Origin: Victivallis vadensis
GTDB lineage: Bacteria; Verrucomicrobiota; Lentisphaeria; Victivallales; GWF2-50-93
Reading direction: 5' to 3'
Assembly: GCA_020718525.1 (NCBI GenBank)
Contig: DYRX01000270.1
Coordinates: 1 to 5,647 of the forward strand
DNA: 5,647 bases
Part shown: in pieces, positions 1 to 5,647 of the stretch
Layout of the letters: each line of letters begins with the position of its first letter
How positions within the stretch are numbered: the stretch's first letter is position 1
Notes under the pieces: generated by a model
The model's input: only the letters and a program-made list of their open reading frames with translations
Told to the model about the DNA's origin: nothing
Databases searched by the model: none
Program-made: the position numbers and the translations under genes

Positions 1-44
1 CAAAGCTTTTACCTGGGAACACCGAGCACCAGCTCGGTATTTTG
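1..44 (+). repeat. REP-like palindromic repeat fragment (hairpin 21-38)
   Basis: Positions 21-27 (ACCGAGC) and 32-38 (GCTCGGT) form a perfect 7-bp GC-rich stem with a 4-base ACCA loop. TGGGAAC lies just before it and ATTTTG just after. The pairing is seen directly. The arrangement GGGAAC, then CC-AGC, then AGCT-GG resembles dispersed palindromes that I recall from several bacterial genomes and that are usually classed as REP-like elements; this is memory, not a search. On the plus strand the stem followed by four T's could equally be an intrinsic terminator for a gene left of the window. The open frame through it (2-382, frame 2) reads as low-complexity junk and is probably non-coding. Confidence 0.45.
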
Positions 45-179
45 AAGAATCTGTTCTCAGATTCGAATCTCTTCGAGAGCTCAAGCAATGCGGGATAAAA
101 GTCACCGTTGATCTGCTCTGTTTTCCGATGAGATATTCTCCGGTCTCGTCCGTTTTCCCATTCTCGAGCAAAAAAAACG

Positions 180-386
180 GTGCCTCTCAAGGAAATCCGC
201 TCATTACTCCGGCAATCATGCTTCGGGGAGATAAAGGCGGATTTACAATCCCGCACAGTATCCGTCGCCGACCTCGACCTGATGACAGGGTCAAGCGCCT
301 TGACGCTGGATTACGCGGTTGTCACCAACAATGTCCAGCATTTCAGCCGGATTCCCGGCCTGAAGGTCATAAATTGGTCTGAATAA
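180..386 (+). pseudogene. VapC-type PIN-domain toxin, C-terminal remnant
   Basis: The frame ending at the TAA at 384-386 encodes a recognisable C-terminal end of a VapC-family PIN ribonuclease. It contains FGEIKADL from 222, then DLDLMTGSSAL, then VVTNNVQHFSRIPGLKVINW. In intact VapC toxins this part carries the third active-site acidic residue, here the Asp at 276-278, and the VTNN...HF...GL...W signature. Only about 55 residues match, against roughly 130 in a full toxin. The N-terminal Asp (DTN/DTS motif) and the mid-protein Glu are absent: the same frame has stops at 108-110 and 138-140, and neither other plus frame supplies a convincing first half. The nominal GTG at 180 has no Shine-Dalgarno sequence and follows a run of eight A's (170-177), a possible frameshift site. 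No VapB antitoxin is visible. I read it as a decayed toxin gene. The family call is fairly sure; the left boundary is arbitrary, and similarity begins near 222. Confidence 0.65.
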
Positions 387-425
387 AAAATCGTCTCTAT
401 CACCCATGCGCACCGATGCGATTTT
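387..425. terminator. Possible bidirectional terminator between VapC remnant and GH9
   Basis: AAAATCG at 387-393 pairs with CGATTTT at 419-425, and within the loop CGCA (409-412) pairs with TGCG (417-420) across CCGA. The inner and outer pairings share bases, so they are alternatives. Read on the minus strand, the outer stem ends in a run of six or more T's (plus-strand A's at 385-390), suiting termination after the GH9 stop at 449. On the plus strand the inner hairpin is followed by ATTTT. The outer loop is long (25 bases) and the stems are short, so this is only a moderate candidate. Confidence 0.35.
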
Positions 426-448
426 CCAGTGCCTGCTGAGACAGGGGG

Positions 449-3400
449 CTATTGTCTGTTTTCGATTGCCCAAAGCGCCCCATAAAGAAGAGCGGACTCA
501 GCCATGGAGCTGGCGACAGTAAATTCCGAATGCATTGCCGCCACCCGATTGTCGAGCCAGCATCTCCAAAGAGGTACGCTGTCAGGATAGACATCTCCTA
601 AAGATTTGACATTTCCACCAGGACCATAGACGGAAATGCCCTCGCATGGTCCCCTTTCGTTGTAGAGCCAGGCACGCAGTTCAGGATGCAGAGGCGGTCT
701 TGCTCCGAGTCCGGTGATGAATGAGCGGGAAAGAGGATTCGCCCCCAGCTGATAGTCTGCATTGAACGATGCGGAATCAAGATACTTCTTGTCTTTCGTA
801 AGCATGTAGGCAAGAATGCAGGTGTCAGCGTAATAGCCGCCGCCCACAAGGCTTCCCCATCCGCCTGTTTCGCGTCCGCTTCCCATTCTGTACGCCCTTT
901 TGTTGCTGTTCTTCACTATCGAATCTGCGGACTTGCATATTGCTTCGACAAATTTGTCCTTGATTTTCTGATCGGTTCCAGTTTGTGGACAGCTGGCGTA
1001 TGCCCACTGATAGAAAGGCATGGAGTAGGCTTGGTTCCAATGGGATTTCAGCGTTTCTTTGTCATTGGCAAGGGTGATAACATCGTCTCCGTATTCCTTT
1101 TTTCCCGTGGTCTTGAAAAGTTCGGAAGCCGCCCAGATCCAGGCTTTTTTCAATTCGATTTTCCCGTAGCTTATTCCTTCTGCTTCGTAGCCTTCTTGGT
1201 GTTTCTTTGCCCATTGGTACGCCTTTTCAGCCTTGTCCAAATACATCTTCGATTTTTCAGGATCAATTTTCTGTAGAGCTCTCGACAACTGCGAGGCAAC
1301 TGCGGCAAAGGTGTTCGAAGATGCGGAGCATGGAAAGAAATTTCCATATGGCGGCAGATCTCCGTACTTTTTCCAGTCCGGCCTGCTCTCTTTCCACTTT
1401 TTGAATTCGTTCTTCCATTCCTTGTAGGAGTAGTCCTCCCCGTTTCCCCTCCCGGACAGAATCGCCCCGTCGTCGAGCTGCTCGTCCGCATAGAACTTGA
1501 GTCCCCATTCGGCTTCATCGAGGATGTCAGGCACACCGTTGCCGCTTTCAGGAATATTCAGGTCATTGTCTTTGAACGCCTCAGGACAAAATTCGTAGGC
1601 TATGATCATTTTCGACGGAGCGATCAGATGGCTGTAGAAGAGATCAAAGTCTCCCGCATCATGATATCCTCCTTTGAACTCCTTGACTGGCTCTCCCGCT
1701 TTTTCAGGCTTGTTTTGGAGGACCGGCTTTCCGTCCTCATATTTTTCGTTGACGCCGTAAAGAAGAGCACCGCTCTCGTAGTTTTTCAGATGGCAGGCAT
1801 GGCGGGGATGATTGCATACCTTGCTGTCGAGCTCGCATCCACAGCGCTGGAAGAGAAACCCCCTCATCACAGTCCTGTAATTTTCCCTGACTCCGTCCGG
1901 GCCGATCCTGAATTCGCATGATCGCCCAAGTCCTGGTATTTCAATCTGGTAACTGCCTGGCGCATTGAAGCCAGAAAAGTCAATTTCATAGACTTTCTCC
2001 CCGCTCACCTCCGATTCCGGAAGAGTGTTCTTTTCCGCGCCTGTGGCAACTCGCGGGACGATCTTTCCCTCGAATGATGTCTTTCCCGACGATCTGTCAA
2101 TAACTGCGAAGCGATCAAATTCATCGAAGTCAAGCGCCCCGAGATCGCCTGCCCACCAGCCAAGATAGGCGAAGCGCTGGGAGGCCTTCGACGAATACGC
2201 GGACTGATTAACTTTGATCGCCGGATTTTGCGTTTCCTTGGAAAAGCTGAAGACGGCATCATTTGCAAATCCGTTTGGAATTCCAGAGACTGAAACTCGG
2301 TATTGATTGTCCAATTTGAGGGGCTTTTTGAGCTTGAGGTAGTATGTATGCCAATACAAGTGGTTGTTAGGAAAGGACATGACCGAAACTGTGTCGAACT
2401 TCCAGCTGTGCCGTCCCACTTTTTCAGGTCGGGATCCGTCTGGAAAATCAGCATCGGATGACGATGAGATCGTAAAATGTTCTGGCGACTGGAGCTTGGC
2501 GCTTTTCTCAGCGCCCATGCCAGCCCCTCCGACTATGGCGGAGTCAATGTCAACGGCAATCAAATCCGGTCTGAGAAGCCTGATTTCTCTCACGCCTTTC
2601 ACATGGCCGCACTTGACCATCGCGTCAAAGAGACGCTTGTTTTCGATATCCTCCTTTTTTGAAAAATAGGAGGGAGGCGCGGACTCAGGCCTCAGAAAAT
2701 CCTTCTTGATATCTGGAGATTTGAAGTAGTCCTGGTCGTCCAAAGTGACCGCCCAGATGACTGGAACGGATTTGCAGGCTGACTTAAGAACTATTTCTGC
2801 TATCGCCTTTTCTGGATGGGGGTTTTTCCACTGCATCGCCCAGACGCCTATGAACATATGCCACTTCATCGAATAGAGATTCTGCCCCATGAGTATCGGC
2901 CATGCCGCTTCCCCGCTGTTGTTCCACCATTCCTTGTTGTACCACTGCTTGATTTCAATGTCGTCCCGTATCGGAATCTGAACAGAGCTTCCATCAGCGT
3001 ATTTCACAGTGTATTCGGCAACGAGATAGTTTTTTGCCTCTCCCTTCGGCTGGGCGGCGGAATTCTGCAGAAAATAGACGAACTGTGATTTGATCCCGGG
3101 AATTGGAATTTTGACTTCCTCTGCATTGTCCTTGCATCTCGATGCCCCCCTGAGAACAATCAACTGTTTTTCGGCGTCTAAAATTTTGAAGTGATAGCCG
3201 TTTCTGCTGAAAACTCCCTTTGGAACTGGTGGATAGACGAACATGTCGTTTATGCCTTCGTCCGTCCAGCCTCCAGTGCCGTTGTCCGCAATCCCGTCGT
3301 CCTCCATGGCGCTGTTTGCGACTCCGCTGAGATCCGCGTAGAAGGGTTCGGAATGCAATGTCCATCCCGTCAACAAAGCTGAAACGACAGAGAGGCAGAA

Positions 3401-3520
3401 CAGAAGTTTTCTCAATGCATTTGGGAGACAATCCCGCATATCTTCGCAGAGCCATTCTAGACGGTTTTCAGAGGCTTCAAACTGATTTTTTTTCAAATAA
3501 ATGCTAATTTTCCTACCCAC
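449..3520 (-). CDS. Secreted multidomain glycoside hydrolase family 9 enzyme (cellulase-like)
   Basis: A 1023-residue protein, probably an exported enzyme cutting beta-1,4-glucans or related beta-linked polymers. Residues 36-57 are a hydrophobic signal-peptide core. Residues 60-270 are a beta-rich module with a GGWTDEG.ND motif and no assigned function. Residues 310-430 look like a further beta-sandwich. Residues 432-540 are a CelD_N-type Ig-like domain starting IKVNQSAY. Residues 540-1021 are the GH9 (alpha/alpha)6 catalytic domain. GGYHDAGD at 617-624 supplies the two family Asp residues (D621, D624). SFITGLGARPPLHPELR at 933-949 matches the GH9 His signature. HSEF at 997-1000 places E999 as the catalytic acid. 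C560, C576, H577 and H620 match the zinc site of Cel9A-type enzymes. The GTG start has AAAGGA 7 nt upstream; an ATG at codon 28 gives a more ordinary signal peptide but a poor ribosome site. Many GH9 enzymes have other specificities (cellobiosidase, xyloglucanase, exo-glucosaminidase), so the substrate is open. The family is near certain. Confidence 0.95.
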   Translation of the reverse strand: MGRKISIYLKKNQFEASENRLEWLCEDMRDCLPNALRKLLFCLSVVSALLTGWTLHSEPFYADLSGVANSAMEDDGIADNGTGGWTDEGINDMFVYPPVPKGVFSRNGYHFKILDAEKQLIVLRGASRCKDNAEEVKIPIPGIKSQFVYFLQNSAAQPKGEAKNYLVAEYTVKYADGSSVQIPIRDDIEIKQWYNKEWWNNSGEAAWPILMGQNLYSMKWHMFIGVWAMQWKNPHPEKAIAEIVLKSACKSVPVIWAVTLDDQDYFKSPDIKKDFLRPESAPPSYFSKKEDIENKRLFDAMVKCGHVKGVREIRLLRPDLIAVDIDSAIVGGAGMGAEKSAKLQSPEHFTISSSSDADFPDGSRPEKVGRHSWKFDTVSVMSFPNNHLYWHTYYLKLKKPLKLDNQYRVSVSGIPNGFANDAVFSFSKETQNPAIKVNQSAYSSKASQRFAYLGWWAGDLGALDFDEFDRFAVIDRSSGKTSFEGKIVPRVATGAEKNTLPESEVSGEKVYEIDFSGFNAPGSYQIEIPGLGRSCEFRIGPDGVRENYRTVMRGFLFQRCGCELDSKVCNHPRHACHLKNYESGALLYGVNEKYEDGKPVLQNKPEKAGEPVKEFKGGYHDAGDFDLFYSHLIAPSKMIIAYEFCPEAFKDNDLNIPESGNGVPDILDEAEWGLKFYADEQLDDGAILSGRGNGEDYSYKEWKNEFKKWKESRPDWKKYGDLPPYGNFFPCSASSNTFAAVASQLSRALQKIDPEKSKMYLDKAEKAYQWAKKHQEGYEAEGISYGKIELKKAWIWAASELFKTTGKKEYGDDVITLANDKETLKSHWNQAYSMPFYQWAYASCPQTGTDQKIKDKFVEAICKSADSIVKNSNKRAYRMGSGRETGGWGSLVGGGYYADTCILAYMLTKDKKYLDSASFNADYQLGANPLSRSFITGLGARPPLHPELRAWLYNERGPCEGISVYGPGGNVKSLGDVYPDSVPLWRCWLDNRVAAMHSEFTVASSMAESALLYGALWAIENRQ

Positions 3521-3527
3521 GAGATGA

Positions 3528-3533
3528 TCCTTT
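3528..3533 (-). promoter_or_regulatory. Ribosome binding site supporting the GTG start of GH9
   Basis: On the minus strand AAAGGA lies 7 nt before the GTG at 3518-3520. The best starts of the two neighbouring genes use the same 7-nt spacing (GGGAG and AAAGG). The alternative ATG at 3437-3439 is preceded only by GAAGAT almost touching the codon. This favours the GTG, at the cost of an unusually long positively charged region before the signal-peptide core. Confidence 0.6.
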
Positions 3534-3546
3534 CTTTTAACTATGT

Positions 3547-3571
3547 TGAAGATATTCCTGGTAAATCTTCA
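3547..3571. promoter_or_regulatory. 25-bp imperfect inverted repeat upstream of GH9
   Basis: TGAAGAT (3547-3553) and ATCTTCA (3565-3571) are perfect 7-bp arms around an 11-base centre. More pairs continue inside (T-A, then CC-GG around a central T at 3559), giving 20 of 24 paired positions. It ends 26 bases before the GTG of GH9 and abuts the next palindrome without a gap. It could be a second operator or, if transcribed, a hairpin in the 5' untranslated region. No T-run follows on the minus strand, so it is not an intrinsic terminator. Confidence 0.5.
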
Positions 3572-3589
3572 CTGAACTACGTCGTTCAG
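3572..3589. promoter_or_regulatory. 18-bp palindrome, candidate operator for the adjacent regulator
   Basis: CTGAAC at 3572-3577 and GTTCAG at 3584-3589 are perfect arms around TACGTC, whose central ACGT is itself palindromic, so 16 of 18 positions are symmetric. The size and even-length symmetry suit a dimeric GntR- or LacI-type protein. GntR/LacI hybrids such as AraR of Bacillus subtilis bind palindromes with a similar ACGT-like centre (known from the family). The site lies about 50 bases upstream of the GH9 start and downstream of the regulator gene. That the adjacent regulator binds here is inference. I found no second copy upstream of the regulator. Confidence 0.55.
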
Positions 3590-3707
3590 CGAATCTTTAG
3601 ATCCTGTTTGAGCGAAGTCCTCTGTTGGAAATTAAATAGGGCAAGCCGAGTAGTCTATCTGCACAAATCAGGCATTCCATGCGATACGAGGGTGCGAAGG
3701 CGCGTCG

Positions 3708-4754
3708 TCAGAGCGTCTCCCCTTCCATGATGAAAGGCTCCACCTCGATTGCCCTTGAAGAGCTCTTCCCTTTCGAGAAAAGATAGTCAACCGCCAACTG
3801 GGCGGCACCGGCAAGATTCGAGTTGACAGTCGTTATTCTAGGTCTGATCGAATGTGCGCAAGGCATTCCGTTGTAGCCCGCCAATGCAAATGGGATTGTT
3901 TCTCCGGTGAAGACATCCGCGATCTTACGCGCTGTGAAGTCCTCTTCGCATAGTACGGCATCATAGCCATCTGCGGCGATTTCCAGTACTTGCTTTGGCA
4001 AATCCGACTCGATAGGAAGGAAGCTAAGCTCCATAGAGGACGAGAGCTTCGCAGCATCGGCACACAATATCTTCTGCATAGTGCCGTTGAGAATACAATT
4101 TCTGCCCAGGAAAAGAACTTTTCTTAAATCTTTTCTCGCGCAGAGCTCAAGCAGAAGATGGTTGCCCTTGTGCCTGTCCTGATTGATCTGGAAAAAATCC
4201 GACGGAACGCGGCGATCAACAATGGCAATAGGAATTCCACTTCTTCTGATCTTGTAGATGAACGCCAAAGTCTTGAAGGCGACATTGCCATGTTCATCCA
4301 TCGGGGGCACAAGAATCAGATATTTGCATCCGGACGAGTCAATGAGATCCTCTACTCCCATCACAAATTCACGGTGGCTCTCGTTTGTCTGAAACAACAT
4401 CACGTCGTGATTGATCTTGTCTAGCGCATCCCTTGCGCCAGCCGCAAGATTGACATAGATCTGCATATAGACCGTATGGAATGGCGCCGCTAGACCGACA
4501 AGCTTCTTCGCTCCTTTCGCCGTTACAAAAAATCCCTTCCCATGAACAGCCTTCGCAAATCTGTCCTCGACCAGCTCGCGCATCGCGCGGACTATCGTGA
4601 CCCTGCCCAAGGAAAGCTCTTTGTCCAATTCAGCAATGGAGGGAAGAGGATCACCCGGATTGTAGACGCCTTTCCTGATCTCCCCTATCAGCCAGCGCTC
4701 TAGCTGTCTGTAGTAGGGCACATTAGAATCCCTGTCAATCTTTAGCTTGTTCAT
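3708..4754 (-). CDS. GntR-type DNA-binding regulator with LacI-like sugar-sensing domain
   Basis: A 348-residue cytoplasmic transcription factor. Residues 11-79 are a GntR winged helix-turn-helix: VPYYRQLERWLIGEI, then GDPLPSIAEL, a recognition helix around 49-61, and the wing GKGFFVT at 72-78. Residues 95-345 form a periplasmic-binding-protein-like ligand domain as in LacI/GalR proteins, with GIPIAIVDRRV (173-183), GYNGMPCAHSIRPRITTV (293-310) and the usual helix ending in AAQLAVDYL. The hybrid order is that of AraR-type regulators, where a sugar releases or alters DNA binding. I chose the ATG at 4752-4754: GGGAG stands 7 nt before it and the winged helix follows directly. A GTG at 4779-4781 and an ATG at 4773-4775 in the same frame would add nine or seven residues without a better ribosome site. 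The gene lies 187 bases before GH9 on the same strand, suggesting it controls that enzyme; effector and operator are unproven. Confidence 0.92.
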   Translation of the reverse strand: MNKLKIDRDSNVPYYRQLERWLIGEIRKGVYNPGDPLPSIAELDKELSLGRVTIVRAMRELVEDRFAKAVHGKGFFVTAKGAKKLVGLAAPFHTVYMQIYVNLAAGARDALDKINHDVMLFQTNESHREFVMGVEDLIDSSGCKYLILVPPMDEHGNVAFKTLAFIYKIRRSGIPIAIVDRRVPSDFFQINQDRHKGNHLLLELCARKDLRKVLFLGRNCILNGTMQKILCADAAKLSSSMELSFLPIESDLPKQVLEIAADGYDAVLCEEDFTARKIADVFTGETIPFALAGYNGMPCAHSIRPRITTVNSNLAGAAQLAVDYLFSKGKSSSRAIEVEPFIMEGETL

Positions 4755-4761
4755 GGCGGCG

Positions 4762-4766
4762 CTCCC
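4762..4766 (-). promoter_or_regulatory. Ribosome binding site deciding the regulator start
   Basis: GGGAG on the minus strand, followed by 7 nt (CGCCGCC) and the ATG at 4752-4754. It selects this start over the in-frame GTG and ATG 21-27 bases further upstream. Confidence 0.7.
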
Positions 4767-4878
4767 GATTATCATTGACACGCAAAGCTACCCGGATCTG
4801 TCTGACCGTCCAAACCCGGCGGACCTGAAACTAAGCAAAATCTTCTCCAACGAGAGTAAAAGCCTTCGCCCAAACTCT

Positions 4879-4896
4879 CTTATTATCCCTTATTAT
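4879..4896 (-). repeat. Short tandem direct repeat at the regulator promoter
   Basis: On the minus strand ATAATAAG occurs twice with a 10-bp period (plus-strand CTTATTAT at 4879-4886 and 4889-4896). The upstream copy shares bases with the -10 box TATAAT. The downstream copy creates a second -10-like hexamer, GATAAT, at 4882-4887. It may be a regulator contact on one DNA face or simply AT-rich promoter sequence. Confidence 0.3.
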
Positions 4897-4919
4897 ATCA
4901 CACTGCAAGAAGATTTCAA
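4892..4919 (-). promoter_or_regulatory. Sigma-70-type promoter of the regulator gene
   Basis: On the minus strand TTGAAA at 4914-4919 (5 of 6 matches to the -35 consensus) is followed after 16 bp by TATAAT at 4892-4897 (perfect -10). A start of transcription near 4885 would leave a leader of about 130 nt before the regulator ATG. It lies in the intergenic space after MarC, so the regulator is probably transcribed independently of MarC. It is the best promoter in the window; no comparably good one was found in front of GH9. Confidence 0.65.
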
Positions 4920-4930
4920 GTCCTGTGAAA
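4914..4930. promoter_or_regulatory. Small inverted repeat overlapping the regulator -35 box
   Basis: TTTCA (4914-4918) and TGAAA (4926-4930) are perfect 5-bp arms around AGTCCTG. The left arm overlaps the -35 element, a position where a bound protein would affect the promoter. The arms are short and the area is AT-rich, so chance is a real possibility. Confidence 0.25.
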
Positions 4931-4972
4931 AAATATTAAAGATAAGAGATAGGGGCTCTAATTGCGAATGCG

Positions 4973-5599
4973 TCATTTAAGAAGAAGCAGTCCTTGTGTC
5001 TGCAAAGCCTGAAAAAGGATCTGAACCGAAAGCGCGGCAAGGATCAGTCCCATCACGCGGGTGAGAATTGATATGCCGTTTTTCCCGATTGCCGCAATTA
5101 TCCTGTCGGAAAGGAGCATAAGGAAATAGCAGGCGATTAAAACTGCGAGAGTTATCAGAGCGGTGCCTGCCTGAATTGCTACAGGATAGAGATTGTTGTC
5201 CGTCAGAACGATGACCGCCATGATTGCGCCGGGACTTGCAGTCGAAGGAACCGTAAGCGGAAATACTGCAATGTCATGACCTTCATCCAGCTTTTTGGAG
5301 CTTTCCCCTGAACTAGGACTTCCGAAAATCATCTGGAGTGCGAATAGAAAGAGTATCACCGCGCCGGCGACCTGGAGCGAGACCAGGTCCACGCCCATGG
5401 CTGAGAGAAGAACCTGTCCGACCACAATCGCACCGACAAGTATCGAAGAGGAATAGAGGACAACCTTCAGCGCAGTTTTCCGTCTCTCCGACGATGTCAT
5501 GTCGGATGTCAGCAATGCGAAAAGAGCAAGAGTCCCGATAGGATCTATCGTTGTCCATAGAATCAGCAGATCGCGGATGAATTTCTCCTGCAACTCCAT
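4973..5599 (-). CDS. MarC family integral membrane protein
   Basis: A 208-residue inner-membrane protein with about six hydrophobic segments (near residues 7-30, 43-67, 73-93, 114-134, 140-163 and 181-200), the usual size for MarC proteins. Family hallmarks are DPIGTLALF at 19-27 in the first segment, FPLTVPSTASPGAI at 113-126, and RVMGLILAALSVQ at 181-193. A hydrophilic loop at about 94-112 lies between segments three and four. The biochemical role of the family is not settled: the name came from the multiple-antibiotic-resistance locus, but a direct role in resistance was not upheld. The ATG at 5597-5599 is chosen because AAAGG (5607-5611) stands 7 nt before it; the frame also extends to a TTG at 5630-5632. 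It ends 54 bases before the regulator's -35 box, with no clear terminator, and shows no functional link to the GH9 genes. Confidence 0.9.
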   Translation of the reverse strand: MELQEKFIRDLLILWTTIDPIGTLALFALLTSDMTSSERRKTALKVVLYSSSILVGAIVVGQVLLSAMGVDLVSLQVAGAVILFLFALQMIFGSPSSGESSKKLDEGHDIAVFPLTVPSTASPGAIMAVIVLTDNNLYPVAIQAGTALITLAVLIACYFLMLLSDRIIAAIGKNGISILTRVMGLILAALSVQILFQALQTQGLLLLK

Positions 5600-5606
5600 T
5601 ACTGCG

Positions 5607-5611
5607 CCTTT
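5607..5611 (-). promoter_or_regulatory. Ribosome binding site of the MarC gene
   Basis: AAAGG on the minus strand, 7 nt before the ATG at 5597-5599. It supports the 208-residue form over the 219-residue form that begins at a TTG. The promoter is not recognisable in the few remaining bases of the window. Confidence 0.6.
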
Positions 5612-5647
5612 CGTATCTTGATCAGGATGCAAATATCAGAAAACTAC

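Noticed and set aside
2..382. Continuous open frame 2 on the plus strand through the left end (including an 84-residue ATG form from 128)
   Set aside because: It runs through the hairpin and out of frame with the recognisable VapC tail, gives an arginine/proline-rich shadow translation of that tail, and has no ribosome site.
2005..2454. 149-residue minus-strand frame inside GH9, and the other long frames overlapping GH9 such as 2994-3455 and 1171-1536
   Set aside because: These are alternate-frame shadows of the GH9 gene, rich in Arg and Ser and without family motifs, while the GH9 frame shows clear domain matches throughout.
3593..3602. 10-base palindrome ATCTTTAGAT beside the candidate operator
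   Set aside because: Four-base arms in AT-rich DNA are expected by chance; not strong enough to list as a third operator.
3672..3682. GCAT-TCC-ATGC hairpin after the regulator stop as a terminator
   Set aside because: The stem is only 4 bp and no T-run follows on the minus strand, so I do not claim termination between the regulator and GH9.
3524..3730. 68-residue plus-strand frame in the GH9-regulator intergenic region
   Set aside because: It covers the palindromes and runs into the end of the regulator gene; the product resembles nothing and there is no Shine-Dalgarno sequence.
4921..4972. T-rich stretch (minus strand) after the MarC stop as an intrinsic terminator
   Set aside because: There is a run of T's but no convincing GC-rich stem before it.
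4747..4980. 77-residue plus-strand frame opposite the regulator leader
   Set aside because: It begins inside the regulator gene, runs antisense across its promoter and into the MarC end, and has no recognisable domain or ribosome site.

Overview
The window looks like a stretch of a bacterial chromosome of roughly even GC content. It carries three intact genes, all on the minus strand and in the transcription order MarC, regulator, GH9. A roughly 450-base gene-poor end at the left holds a broken toxin gene and a repeat-like hairpin. The composite architecture of the large enzyme, the GntR/LacI hybrid regulator and the strong GGAG/AAAGG-type ribosome sites with a constant 7-nt spacing resemble polysaccharide-degrading members of the PVC group (Lentisphaerota/Victivallis-like or Verrucomicrobia). 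That assignment rests on remembered family style, not on a marker gene.

Layout. 1-44: a perfect 7-bp hairpin in a context resembling a dispersed REP-like repeat. About 180-386 (+): the C-terminal third of a VapC-type PIN-domain toxin with no N-terminus, so a remnant. 387-425: a possible terminator between the converging remnant and GH9. 449-3520 (-): a large secreted glycoside hydrolase family 9 enzyme with extra N-terminal beta-rich modules, a CelD_N-type Ig-like domain and a catalytic domain that keeps both catalytic motifs and the zinc-site residues. 3521-3707: the upstream region of GH9, with two abutting inverted repeats that are good operator candidates. 3708-4754 (-): a regulator with a GntR winged helix and a LacI-type sugar-sensing domain. 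4755-4972: its leader, with a near-consensus sigma-70 promoter. 4973-5599 (-): a MarC-family membrane protein, with only 48 bases of its upstream region inside the window.

How they may work together. The regulator sits directly upstream of the GH9 gene on the same strand, with no convincing terminator between them. The simplest reading is a small local carbohydrate-utilisation unit: a sugar released from a beta-glucan-like polymer binds the LacI-type domain and changes expression of the exported GH9 enzyme, possibly through the paired palindromes. MarC looks like an unrelated neighbour. Nothing here is a clearly new system; the most interesting parts are the paired palindromes, the unassigned N-terminal half of the GH9 protein, and the decayed left end.
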